In this document: positions 1 to 12,200 of the stretch, piece after piece
Layout of the letters: every line of letters begins with the position of its first letter
Position numbering within the stretch: position 1 is the stretch's first letter
Source of the DNA: Mesostigma viride
Lineage: Eukaryota; Streptophyta; Mesostigmatophyceae; Mesostigmatales; Mesostigmataceae
DNA: 32,500 nt
Direction of reading: 5' to 3'
Assembly (NCBI GenBank): GCA_009746045.1
Contig: RPFO01001677.1
Span: 1-32,500, forward strand
Translations under genes and position numbers: made by a program
The notes under the pieces: generated by a model
What the model saw: only the letters and a program-made list of their open reading frames with translations
What the model was told of the DNA's origin: nothing
Database searches by the model: none

Positions 1-3000
1 TGATACTCCCTCTCCACTACCTACACCTGCGCGCTTCCCCTCGCCCTCGCTTTCCATCGCTTTCACTCGCCCTCGCCCTCGCCCTCGCCCTCGCCAGGTG
101 AGGGCCACCCTCACTCTCCTTGGTCTTCATCCCCGCTATGGCCCTCGCTTATGTTCAGTGTCCCCAGCCCTCACCCTCACTCCCACCCTAAAGCACAGCC
201 CTAGCTCTGCTGCCCTCACTCAGCCTCTCTCACCCGCAGCCTTCCTCTGCACCTCTCGCCCGCGCCCTCGCTCAGGCCCCCTGTGCATTTGTTTGCCCAG
301 TGGGGCCCCCCTCGCCCTACCTAGCCTTCACCATCGCCATAGCCCTGGCTCTTGCTCTGGCCTGCACCCTCCCCCCCAACCTCGCACCATCACTCAGGTG
401 CCCTTGCCCTGCGCCCCTTTGCAATCGCCCGGTGGAAAACCCACCCACACCTCACTTCGCCTTTAATCGTTAGTAGTCAACTCGGTGCCATCACCCCCGC
501 CCTCACTGGCCCTCACCTGGGCTCACTTGCCCTCGCCCTCGCTCAGGTCCCATCTGCACACTCGCGCACTGGGGCCCATCCTCACCCTACCTAGCCCTGG
601 CCCTTCTACCCTCGCTTTTTCTGCTGCTCCCTCTCCACTACCTACACCTGCGCGCTTCCCCTCGCCCTCACTTTCCATCGCTTTCACTCGCCCTCGCCCT
701 CGCCAGGTGAGGGCCACCCTCACTCTCCTTGGTCTTCATCCCCGCTATGGCCCTCGCTTATGTTCAGTGTCCCCAGCCCTCACCCTCACTCCCACCCTAA
801 AGCACAGCCCTAGCTCTGCTGCCCTCACTCAGCCTCTCTCACCCGCAGCCTTCCTCTGCACCTCTCGCCCGCGCCCTCGCTCAGGCCCCCTGTGCATTTG
901 TTTGCCCAGTGGGGCCCCCCTCGCCCTACCTAGCCTTCACCATCGCCATAGCCCTGGCTCTTGCTCTGGCCTGCACCCTCCCCCCCAACCTCGCACCATC
1001 ACTCAGGTGCCCTTGCCCTGGGCCCCTTTGCAATCGCCCGGTGGAAAACCCACCCACACCTCACTTCGCCTAATCGTTAGTAGTCAACTCGGTGCCATCA
1101 CCCCCGCCCTCACTGGCCCTCACCTGGGCTCACTTGCCCTCGCCCTCGCTCAGGTCCCATCTGCACACTCGCGCACTGGGGCCCATCCTCACCCTACCTA
1201 GCCCTGGCCCTTCTACCCTCGCTTTCATTCTGCTGCTCCCTCTCCACTACCTACACCTGCGCGCTTCCCTCGCCCTCGCTTTCCATCGCTTTCACTCGCC
1301 CTCGCCCTCGCCAGGTGAGGGCCACCCTCACTCTCCTTGGTCTTCATCCCCGCTATGGCCCTCGCTTATGTTCAGTGTCCCCAGCCCTCACCCTCACTCC
1401 CACCCTAAAGCACAGCCCTAGCTCTGCTGCCCTCACTCAGCCTCTCTCACCCGCAGCCTTCCTCTGCACCTCTCGCCCGCGCCCTGCTCAGGCCCCCTGT
1501 CCATTTGTTTGCCCAGTGGGGCCCGCCCTCGCCCTACACTAGCCTTCACCATCGCATAGACCTGGCTCAAGTTGCTCTGGCCTTTACCCTCCCCCAACCT
1601 CGCACCATCACTCAGGTGCCCTTGCCCTGGGCCCCTTTGCAATCGCCCGGTGGAAAACCCACCCACACCTCACTTCGCCTTAATCGTTAGTAGTCAACTC
1701 GGTGCCATCACCCCCGCCCTCACTGGCCCTCACCTGGGCTCACTTGCCCTCGCCCTCGCTCAGGTCCCATCTGCACACTCGCGCACTGGGGCCCATCCTC
1801 ACCCTACCTAGCCCTGGCCCTTCTACCCTCGCTTTCATTCTGCTGCTCCCTCTCCACTACCTACACCTGCGCGCTTCCCCTCGCCCTCGCTTTCCATCGC
1901 TTTCACTCGCCCTCGCCCTCACCCTCCCTCGCCTGGGGGCCACCCTCACTCTCCTTGGTCTTCATCCCCGCTATGGCCCTCGCTTATGTTCAGTGTCCCC
2001 AGCCCTCACCCTCACTCCACCCTAAAGCACAGCCCTAGCTCTGCTGCCCTCACTCAGCCTCTCTCACCCGCAGCCTTCCTCTGCACCTCTCGCCCGCGCC
2101 CTCGCTCAGGCCCCCTGTGCATTTGTTTGCCCAGTGGGGCCCCCCTCGCCCTACCTAGCCTTCACCATCGCCATAGCCCTGGCTCTTGCTCTGGCCTGCA
2201 CCCCCCCCCAACCTCGCACCATCACTCAGGTGCCCTTGCCCTGGGCCCCTTTGCAATCGCCCGGTGGAAAACCCACCCACACCTCACTTCGCCTTTAATC
2301 GTTAGTAGTCAACTCGGTGCCATCACCCCCGCCCTCACTGGCCCTCACCTGGGCTCACTTGCCCTCGCCCTCGCTCAGGTCCCATCTGCACACTCGCGCA
2401 CTGGGGCCCATCCTCACCCTACCTAGCCCTGGCCCTTCTACCCTCGCTTTCATTCTGCTGCTCCCTCTCCACTACCTACACCTGCGCGCTTCCCCTCGCC
2501 CTCGCTTTCCATCGCTTTCACTCGCCCTCGCCCTCGCCAGGTGAGGGCCACCCTCACTCTCCTTGGTCTTCATCCCCGCTATGGCCCTCGCTTATGTTCA
2601 GTGTCCCCAGCCCTCACCCTCACTCCCACCCTAAAGCACAGCCCTAGCTCTGCTGCCCTCACTCAGCCTCTCTCACCCGCAGCCTTCCTCTGCACCTCTC
2701 GCCCGCGCCCTCGCTCAGGCCCCCTGTCCATTTGTTTGCCCAGTGGGGCCCGCCCTCGCCCTACACTAGCCTTCACCATCGCATACCTGGCCTCAAGTTG
2801 CTCTGGCCTGCACCCTCCCCCCAACCTGCACCATCACTCAGGTGCCCTTGCCCTGGGCCCCTTTGCAATCGCCCGGTGGAAAACCCACCCACACCTCACT
2901 TCCCTTAATCGTTAGTAGTTCAACTCGGTGCCATCACCCCCGCCCTCACTGGCCCTCACCTGGGCTCACTTGCCCTCGCCCTCGCTCAGGTCCCATCTGC

Positions 3001-4370
3001 ACACTCGCGCACTGGGGCCCATCCTCACCCTACCTAGCCCTGGCCCTTCTACCCTCGCTTTCATTCTGCTGCTCCCTCTCCACTACCTACACCTGCGCGC
3101 TTCCCTCGCCCTCGCTTTCCATCGCTTTCACTCGCCCTCGCCCTCGCCAGGTGAGGGCCACCCTCACTCTCCTTGGTCTTCATCCCCGCTATGGCCCTCG
3201 CTTATGTTCAGTGTCCCCAGCCCTCACCCTCACTCCCACCCTAAAGCACAGCCCTAGCTCTGCTGCCCTCACTCAGCCTCTCTCACCCGCAGCCTTCCTC
3301 TGCACCTCTCGCCCCGCCCTCGCTCAGGCCCCCTGTGCATTTGTTTGCCCAGTGGGGCCCGCCCTCGCCCTACCTAGCCTTCACCATCGCCATAGCCCTG
3401 GCTCTTGCTCTGGCCTGCACCCTCCCCCCAACCTCGCACCATCACTCAGGTGCCCTTGCCCTGCGCCCCTTTGCAATCGCCCGGTGGAAAACCCACCCAC
3501 ACCTCACTTCGCCTTTAATCGTTAGTAGTCAACTCGGTGCCATCACCCCCGCCCTCACTGGCCCTCACCTGGGCTCACTTGCCCTCGCCCTCGCTCAGGT
3601 CCCATCTGCACACTCGCGCACTGGGGCCCATCCTCACCCTACCTAGCCCTGGCCCTTCTACCCTCGCTTTCATTCTGCTGCTCCCTCTCCACTACCTACA
3701 CCTGCGCGCTTCCCCTCGCCCTCGCTTTCCATCGCTTTCACTCGCCCTCGCCCTCGCCAGGTGAGGGCCACCCTCACTCTCCTTGGTCTTCATCCCCGCT
3801 ATGGCCCTCGCTTATGTTCAGTGTCCCCAGCCCTCACCCTCACTCCCACCCTAAAGCACAGCCCTAGCTCTGCTGCCCTCACTCAGCCTCTCTCACCCGC
3901 AGCCTTCCTCTGCACCTCTCGCCCGCGCCCTCGCTCAGGCCCCCTGTCATTTGTTTGCCCAGTGGGGCCCGCCCTCGCCCTACCTAGCCTTCACCATCGC
4001 CATAGCCCTGGCTCTTGCTCTGGCCTGCACCCTCCCCCCCAACCTCGCACCATCACTCAGGTGCCCTTGCCCTGGGCCCCTTTGCAATCGCCCGGTGGAA
4101 AACCCACCCACACCTCACTTCGCCTTAATCGTTAGTAGTCAACTCGGTGCCATCACCCCCGCCCTCACTGGCCCTCACCTGGGCTCACTTGCCCTCGCCC
4201 TCGCTCAGGTCCCATCTGCACACTCGCGCACTGGGGCCCATCCTCACCCTACCTAGCCCTGGCCCTTCTACCCTCGCTTTCATTCTGCTGCTCCCTCTCC
4301 ACTACCTACACCTGCGCGCTTCCCTCGCCCTCGCTTTCCATCGCTTTCACTCGCCCTCGCCCTCGCCAGG
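1..4370. repeat. Left part of the array: irregular monomers with variant class C
   Basis: Monomers here do not follow the clean A/B alternation. Two of them carry a distinctive variant reading CTACACTAGCC and CTCAAGTTGCTCTGG (about 1533-1580 and 2760-2805) in place of CTACCTAGCC and CTCTTGCTCTGG. Several small deletions are private to single copies, such as the loss of CAGG near 1930 and of one C in CACTCCACC near 2017. The window begins inside a monomer with a few mismatches to the consensus (TGATACTCC for TGCTGCTCC). Confidence 0.7.
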
Positions 4371-7300
4371 TCGAGGGCCACCCTCACTCTCCTTGGTCTT
4401 CATCCCCGCTATGGCCCTCGCTTATGTTCAGTGTCCCCAGCCCTCACCCTCACCCTAAAGCACAGCCCTAGCTCTGCTGCCCTCACTCAGCCTCTCTCAC
4501 CCGCAGCCTTCCTCTGCACCTCTCGCCCGCGCCCTCGCTCAGGCCCCCTGTGCATTTGTTTGCCCAGTGGGGCCCGCCCTCGCCCTACCTAGCCTTCACC
4601 ATCGCCATAGCCCTGGCCTCTTGCTCTGGCCTGCACCCTCCCCCCAACCTCGCACCATCACTCAGGTGCCCTTGCCCTGCGCCCCTTTGCAATCGCCCGG
4701 TGGAAAACCCACCCACACCTCACTTCGCCTTTAATCGTTAGTAGTCAACTCGGTGCCATCACCCCCGCCCTCACTGGCCCTCACCTGGGCTCACTTGCCC
4801 TCGCCCTCGCTCAGGTCCCATCTGCACACTCGCGCACTGGGGCCCATCCTCACCCTACCTAGCCCTGGCCCTTCTACCCTCGCTTTCATTCTGCTGCTCC
4901 CTCTCCACTACCTACACCTGCGCGCTTCCCCTCGCCCTCGCTTTCCATCGCTTTCACTCGCCCTCGCCCTCGCCCTCACCCTCGCCAGGTGAGGGCCACC
5001 CTCACTCTCCTTGGTCTTCATCCCCGCTATGGCCCTCGCTTATGTTCAGTGTCCCCAGCCCTCACCCTCACTCCCACCCTAAAGCACAGCCCTAGCTCTG
5101 CTGCCCTCACTCAGCCTCTCTCACCCGCAGCCTTCCTCTGCACCTCTCGCCCCGCCCTCGCTCAGGCCCCCTGTGCATTTGTTTGCCCAGTGGGGCCCGC
5201 CCTCGCCCTACCTAGCCTTCACCATCGCCATAGCCCTGGCTCTTGCTCTGGCCTGCACCCTCCCCCCCAACCTCGCACCATCACTCAGGTGCCCTTGCCC
5301 TGCGCCCCTTTGCAATCGCCCGGTGGAAAACCCACCCACACCTCACTTCGCCTTTAATCGTTAGTAGTCAACTCGGTGCCATCACCCCCGCCCTCACTGG
5401 CCCTCACCTGGGCTCACTTGCCCTCGCCCTCGCTCAGGTCCCATCTGCACACTCGCGCACTGGGGCCCATCCTCACCCTACCTAGCCCTGGCCCTTCTAC
5501 CCTCGCTTTCATTCTGCTGCTCCCTCTCCACTACCTACACCTGCGCGCTTCCCCTCGCCCTCGCTTTCCATCGCTTTCACTCGCCCTCGCCCTCGCCAGG
5601 TGAGGGCCACCCTCACTCTCCTTGGTCTTCATCCCCGCTATGGCCCTCGCTTATGTTCAGTGTCCCCAGCCCTCACCCTCACTCCCACCCTAAAGCACAG
5701 CCCTAGCTCTGCTGCCCTCACTCAGCCTCTCTCACCCGCAGCCTTCCTCTGCACCTCTCGCCCGCGCCCTCGCTCAGGCCCCCTGTCCATTTGTTTGCCC
5801 AGTGGGGCCCGCCCTCGCCCTACCTAGCCTTCACCATCGCCATAGCCCTGGCTCTTGCTCTGGCCTGCACCCTCCCCCCAACCTCGCACCATCACTCAGG
5901 TGCCCTTGCCCTGGGCCCCTTTGCAATCGCCCGGTGGAAAACCCACCCACACCTCACTTCGCCTTAATCGTTAGTAGTCAACTCGGTGCCATCACCCCCG
6001 CCCTCACTGGCCCTCACCTGGGCTCACTTGCCCTCGCCCTCGCTCAGGTCCCATCTGCACACTCGCGCACTGGGGCCCATCCTCACCCTACCTAGCCCTG
6101 GCCCTTCTACCCTCGCTTTCATTCTGCTGCTCCCTCTCCACTACCTACACCTGCGCGCTTCCCCTCGCCCTCGCTTTCCATCGCTTTCACTCGCCCTCGC
6201 CCTCGCCAGGTGAGGGCCACCCTCACTCTCCTTGGTCTTCATCCCCGCTATGGCCCTCGCTTATGTTCAGTGTCCCCAGCCCTCACCCTCACTCCCACCC
6301 TAAAGCACAGCCCTAGCTCTGCTGCCCTCACTCAGCCTCTCTCACCCGCAGCCTTCCTCTGCACCTCTCGCCCGCGCCCTCGCTCAGGCCCCCTGTGCAT
6401 TTGTTTGCCCAGTGGGGCCCGCCCTCGCCCTACCTAGCCTTCACCATCGCCATAGCCCTGGCTCTTGCTCTGGCCTGCACCCTCCCCCCAACCTCGCACC
6501 ATCACTCAGGTGCCCTTGCCCTGCGCCCCTTTGCAATCGCCCGGTGGAAAACCCACCCACACCTCACTTCGCCTTTAATCGTTAGTAGTCAACTCGGTGC
6601 CATCACCCCCGCCCTCACTGGCCCTCACCTGGGCTCACTTGCCCTCGCCCTCGCTCAGGTCCCATCTGCACACTCGCGCACTGGGGCCCATCCTCACCCT
6701 ACCTAGCCCTGGCCCTTCTACCCTCGCTTTCATTCTGCTGCTCCCTCTCCACTACCTACACCTGCGCGCTTCCCCTCGCCCTCGCTTTCCATCGCTTTCA
6801 CTCGCCCTCGCCCTCGCCAGGTGAGGGCCACCCTCACTCTCCTTGGTCTTCATCCCCGCTATGGCCCTCGCTTATGTTCAGTGTCCCCAGCCCTCACCCT
6901 CACTCCCACCCTAAAGCACAGCCCTAGCTCTGCTGCCCTCACTCAGCCTCTCTCACCCGCAGCCTTCCTCTGCACCTCTCGCCCGCGCCCTCGCTCAGGC
7001 CCCCTGTCCATTTGTTTGCCCAGTGGGGCCCGCCCTCGCCCTACCTAGCCTTCACCATCGCCATAGCCCTGGCTCTTGCTCTGGCCTGCACCCTCCCCCC
7101 AACCTCGCACCATCACTCAGGTGCCCTTGCCCTGGCCCCTTTGCAATCGCCCGGTGGAAAACCCACCCACACCTCACTTCGCCTTAATCGTTAGTAGTCA
7201 ACTCGGTGCCATCACCCCCGCCCTCACTGGCCCTCACCTGGGCTCACTTGCCCTCGCCCTCGCTCAGGTCCCATCTGCACACTCGCGCACTGGGGCCCAT

Positions 7301-8064
7301 CCTCACCCTACCTAGCCCTGGCCCTTCTACCCTCGCTTTCATTCTGCTGCTCCCTCTCCACTACCTACACCTGCGCGCTTCCCCTCGCCCTCGCTTTCCA
7401 TCGCTTTCACTCGCCCTCGCCCTCGCCCTCACCCTCGCCCTCGTGGGGCCACCCTCACTCTCCTTGGTCTTCATCCCCGCTATGGCCCTCGCTTATGTTC
7501 AGTGTCCCCAGCCCTCACCCTCACTCCCACCCTAAAGCACAGCCCTAGCTCTGCTGCCCTCACTCAGCCTCTCTCACCCGCAGCCTTCCTCTGCACCTCT
7601 GCCCGCGCCCTCGCTCAGGCCCCCTGTGCATTTGTTTGCCCAGTGGGGCCCGCCCTCGCCCTACCTAGCCTTCACCATCGCCATAGCCCTGGCTCTTGCT
7701 CTGGCCTGCACCCTCCCCCCCAACCTCGCACCATCACTCAGGTGCCCTTGCCCTGCGCCCCTTTGCAATCGCCCGGTGGAAAACCCACCCACACCTCACT
7801 TCGCCTTTAATCGTTAGTAGTCAACTCGGTGCCATCACCCCCGCCCTCACTGGCCCTCACCTGGGCTCACTTGCCCTCGCCCTCGCTCAGGTCCCATCTG
7901 CACACTCGCGCACTGGGGCCCATCCTCACCCTACCTAGCCCTGGCCCTTCTACCCTCGCTTTCATTCTGCTGCTCCCTCTCCACTACCTACACCTGCGCG
8001 CTTCCCCTCGCCCTCGCTTTCCATCGCTTTCACTCGCCCTCGCCCTCGCCCTCGCCCTCGCCAG

Positions 8065-9298
8065 GTGAGGGCCACCCTCACTCTCCTTGGTCTTCATCCC
8101 CGCTATGGCCCTCGCTTATGTTCAGTGTCCCCAGCCCTCACCCTCACTCCCACCCTAAAGCACAGCCCTAGCTCTGCTGCCCTCACTCAGCCTCTCTCAC
8201 CCGCAGCCTTCCTCTGCACCTCTCGCCCGCGCCCTCGCTCAGGCCCCCTGTGCATTTGTTTGCCCAGTGGGGCCCGCCCTCGCCCTACCTAGCCTTCACC
8301 ATCGCCATAGCCCTGGCTCTTGCTCTGGCCTGCACCCTCCCCCCCAACCTCGCACCATCACTCAGGTGCCCTTGCCCTGCGCCCCTTTGCAATCGCCCGG
8401 TGGAAAACCCACCCACACCTCACTTCGCCTTTAATCGTTAGTAGTCAACTCGGTGCCATCACCCCCGCCCTCACTGGCCCTCACCTGGGCTCACTTGCCC
8501 TCGCCCTCGCTCAGGTCCCATCTGCACACTCGCGCACTGGGGCCCATCCTCACCCTACCTAGCCCTGGCCCTTCTACCCTCGCTTTCATTCTGCTGCTCC
8601 CTCTCCACTACCTACACCTGCGCGCTTCCCCTCGCCCTCGCTTTCCATCGCTTTCACTCGCCCTCGCCCTCGCCAGGTGAGGGCCACCCTCACTCTCCTT
8701 GGTCTTCATCCCCGCTATGGCCCTCGCTTATGTTCAGTGTCCCCAGCCCTCACCCTCACTCCCACCCTAAAGCACAGCCCTAGCTCTGCTGCCCTCACTC
8801 AGCCTCTCTCACCCGCAGCCTTCCTCTGCACCTCTCGCCCGCGCCCTCGCTCAGGCCCCCTGTCCATTTGTTTGCCCAGTGGGGCCCGCCCTCGCCCTAC
8901 CTAGCCTTCACCATCGCCATAGCCCTGGCTCTTGCTCTGGCCTGCACCCTCCCCCCAACCTCGCACCATCACTCAGGTGCCCTTGCCCTGGGCCCCTTTG
9001 CAATCGCCCGGTGGAAAACCCACCCACACCTCACTTCGCCTTAATCGTTAGTAGTCAACTCGGTGCCATCACCCCCGCCCTCACTGGCCCTCACCTGGGC
9101 TCACTTGCCCTCGCCCTCGCTCAGGTCCCATCTGCACACTCGCGCACTGGGGCCCATCCTCACCCTACCTAGCCCTGGCCCTTCTACCCTCGCTTTCATT
9201 CTGCTGCTCCCTCTCCACTACCTACACCTGCGCGCTTCCCCTCGCCCTCGCTTTCCATCGCTTTCACTCGCCCTCGCCCTCGCCCTCGCCCTCGCCAG
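8065..9298 (+). repeat. Representative higher-order dimer of the satellite (A monomer + B monomer, 1234 bp)
   Basis: The A half has CCCTGTGCATTTG, a 7-C run before AACCTCGC, CCCTGCGCCCC, GCCTTTAATCG and a short hexamer tract. The B half has CCCTGTCCATTTG, a 6-C run, CCCTGGGCCCC, GCCTTAATCG and a long hexamer tract. The same linked set of differences recurs at 11137-12370 (1234 bp), 12371-13595 (1225 bp) and from 13596 to about 14835. Linked variants repeating at twice the monomer period are the definition of a higher-order repeat. Other dimers mix the markers; for example, copies near 16456-18313 have B-type halves carrying TGCGCC. Confidence 0.85.
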
Positions 9299-12200
9299 GT
9301 GAGGGCCACCCTCACTCTCCTTGGTCTTCATCCCCGCTATGGCCCTCGCTTATGTTCAGTGTCCCCAGCCCTCACCCTCACTCCCACCCTAAAGCACAGC
9401 CCTAGCTCTGCTGCCCTCACTCAGCCTCTCTCACCCGCAGCCTTCCTCTGCACCTCTCGCCCGCGCCCTCGCTCAGGCCCCCTGTGCATTTGTTTGCCCA
9501 GTGGGGCCCGCCCTCGCCCTACCTAGCCTTCACCATCGCCATAGCCCTGGCTCTTGCTCTGGCCTGCACCCTCCCCCCAACCTCGCACCATCACTCAGGT
9601 GCCCTTGCCCTGCGCCCCTTTGCAATCGCCCGGTGGAAAACCCACCCACACCTCACTTCGCCTTTAATCGTTAGTAGTCAACTCGGTGCCATCACCCCCG
9701 CCCTCACTGGCCCTCACCTGGGCTCACTTGCCCTCGCCCTCGCTCAGGTCCCATCTGCACACTCGCGCACTGGGGCCCATCCTCACCCTACCTAGCCCTG
9801 GCCCTTCTACCCTCGCTTTCATTCTGCTGCTCCCTCTCCACTACCTACACCTGCGCGCTTCCCCTCGCCCTCGCTTTCCATCGCTTTCACTCGCCCTCGC
9901 CCTCGCCAGGTGAGGGCCACCCTCACTCTCCTTGGTCTTCATCCCCGCTATGGCCCTCGCTTATGTTCAGTGTCCCCAGCCCTCACCCTCACTCCCACCC
10001 TAAAGCACAGCCCTAGCTCTGCTGCCCTCACTCAGCCTCTCTCACCCGCAGCCTTCCTCTGCACCTCTCGCCCGCGCCCTCGCTCAGGCCCCCTGTCCAT
10101 TTGTTTGCCCAGTGGGGCCCGCCCTCGCCCTACCTAGCCTTCACCATCGCCATAGCCCTGGCTCTTGCTCTGGCCTGCACCCTCCCCCCAACCTCGCACC
10201 ATCACTCAGGTGCCCTTGCCCTGGCCCCTTTGCAATCGCCCGGTGGAAAACCCACCCACACCTCACTTCGCCTTAATCGTTAGTAGTCAACTCGGTGCCA
10301 TCACCCCCGCCCTCACTGGCCCTCACCTGGGCTCACTTGCCCTCGCCCTCGCTCAGGTCCCATCTGCACACTCGCGCACTGGGGCCCATCCTCACCCTAC
10401 CTAGCCCTGGCCCTTCTACCCTCGCTTTCATTCTGCTGCTCCCTCTCCACTACCTACACCTGCGCGCTTCCCCTCGCCCTCGCTTTCCATCGCTTTCACT
10501 CGCCCTCGCCCTCGCCCAGGTGAGGGCCACCCTCACTCTCCTTGGTCTTCATCCCCGCTATGGCCCTCGCTTATGTTCAGTGTCCCCAGCCCTCACCCTC
10601 ACTCCCACCCTAAAGCACAGCCCTAGCTCTGCTGCCCTCACTCAGCCTCTCTCACCCGCAGCCTTCCTCTGCACCTCTCGCCCGCGCCCTCGCTCAGGCC
10701 CCCTGTGCATTTGTTTGCCCAGTGGGGCCCGCCCTCGCCCTACCTAGCCTTCACCATCGCCATAGCCCTGGCTCTTGCTCTGGCCTGCACCCTCCCCCCA
10801 ACCTCGCACCATCACTCAGGTGCCCTTGCCCTGCGCCCCTTTGCAATCGCCCGGTGGAAAACCCACCCACACCTCACTTCGCCTTTAATCGTTAGTAGTC
10901 AACTCGGTGCCATCACCCCCGCCCTCACTGGCCCTCACCTGGGCTCACTTGCCCTCGCCCTCGCTCAGGTCCCATCTGCACACTCGCGCACTGGGGCCCA
11001 TCCTCACCCTACCTAGCCCTGGCCCTTCTACCCTCGCTTTCATTCTGCTGCTCCCTCTCCACTACCTACACCTGCGCGCTTCCCCTCGCCCTCGCTTTCC
11101 ATCGCTTTCACTCGCCCTCGCCCTCGCCCTCGCCAGGTGAGGGCCACCCTCACTCTCCTTGGTCTTCATCCCCGCTATGGCCCTCGCTTATGTTCAGTGT
11201 CCCCAGCCCTCACCCTCACTCCCACCCTAAAGCACAGCCCTAGCTCTGCTGCCCTCACTCAGCCTCTCTCACCCGCAGCCTTCCTCTGCACCTCTCGCCC
11301 GCGCCCTCGCTCAGGCCCCCTGTGCATTTGTTTGCCCAGTGGGGCCCGCCCTCGCCCTACCTAGCCTTCACCATCGCCATAGCCCTGGCTCTTGCTCTGG
11401 CCTGCACCCTCCCCCCCAACCTCGCACCATCACTCAGGTGCCCTTGCCCTGCGCCCCTTTGCAATCGCCCGGTGGAAAACCCACCCACACCTCACTTCGC
11501 CTTTAATCGTTAGTAGTCAACTCGGTGCCATCACCCCCGCCCTCACTGGCCCTCACCTGGGCTCACTTGCCCTCGCCCTCGCTCAGGTCCCATCTGCACA
11601 CTCGCGCACTGGGGCCCATCCTCACCCTACCTAGCCCTGGCCCTTCTACCCTCGCTTTCATTCTGCTGCTCCCTCTCCACTACCTACACCTGCGCGCTTC
11701 CCCTCGCCCTCGCTTTCCATCGCTTTCACTCGCCCTCGCCCTCGCCAGGTGAGGGCCACCCTCACTCTCCTTGGTCTTCATCCCCGCTATGGCCCTCGCT
11801 TATGTTCAGTGTCCCCAGCCCTCACCCTCACTCCCACCCTAAAGCACAGCCCTAGCTCTGCTGCCCTCACTCAGCCTCTCTCACCCGCAGCCTTCCTCTG
11901 CACCTCTCGCCCGCGCCCTCGCTCAGGCCCCCTGTCCATTTGTTTGCCCAGTGGGGCCCGCCCTCGCCCTACCTAGCCTTCACCATCGCCATAGCCCTGG
12001 CTCTTGCTCTGGCCTGCACCCTCCCCCCAACCTCGCACCATCACTCAGGTGCCCTTGCCCTGGGCCCCTTTGCAATCGCCCGGTGGAAAACCCACCCACA
12101 CCTCACTTCGCCTTAATCGTTAGTAGTCAACTCGGTGCCATCACCCCCGCCCTCACTGGCCCTCACCTGGGCTCACTTGCCCTCGCCCTCGCTCAGGTCC

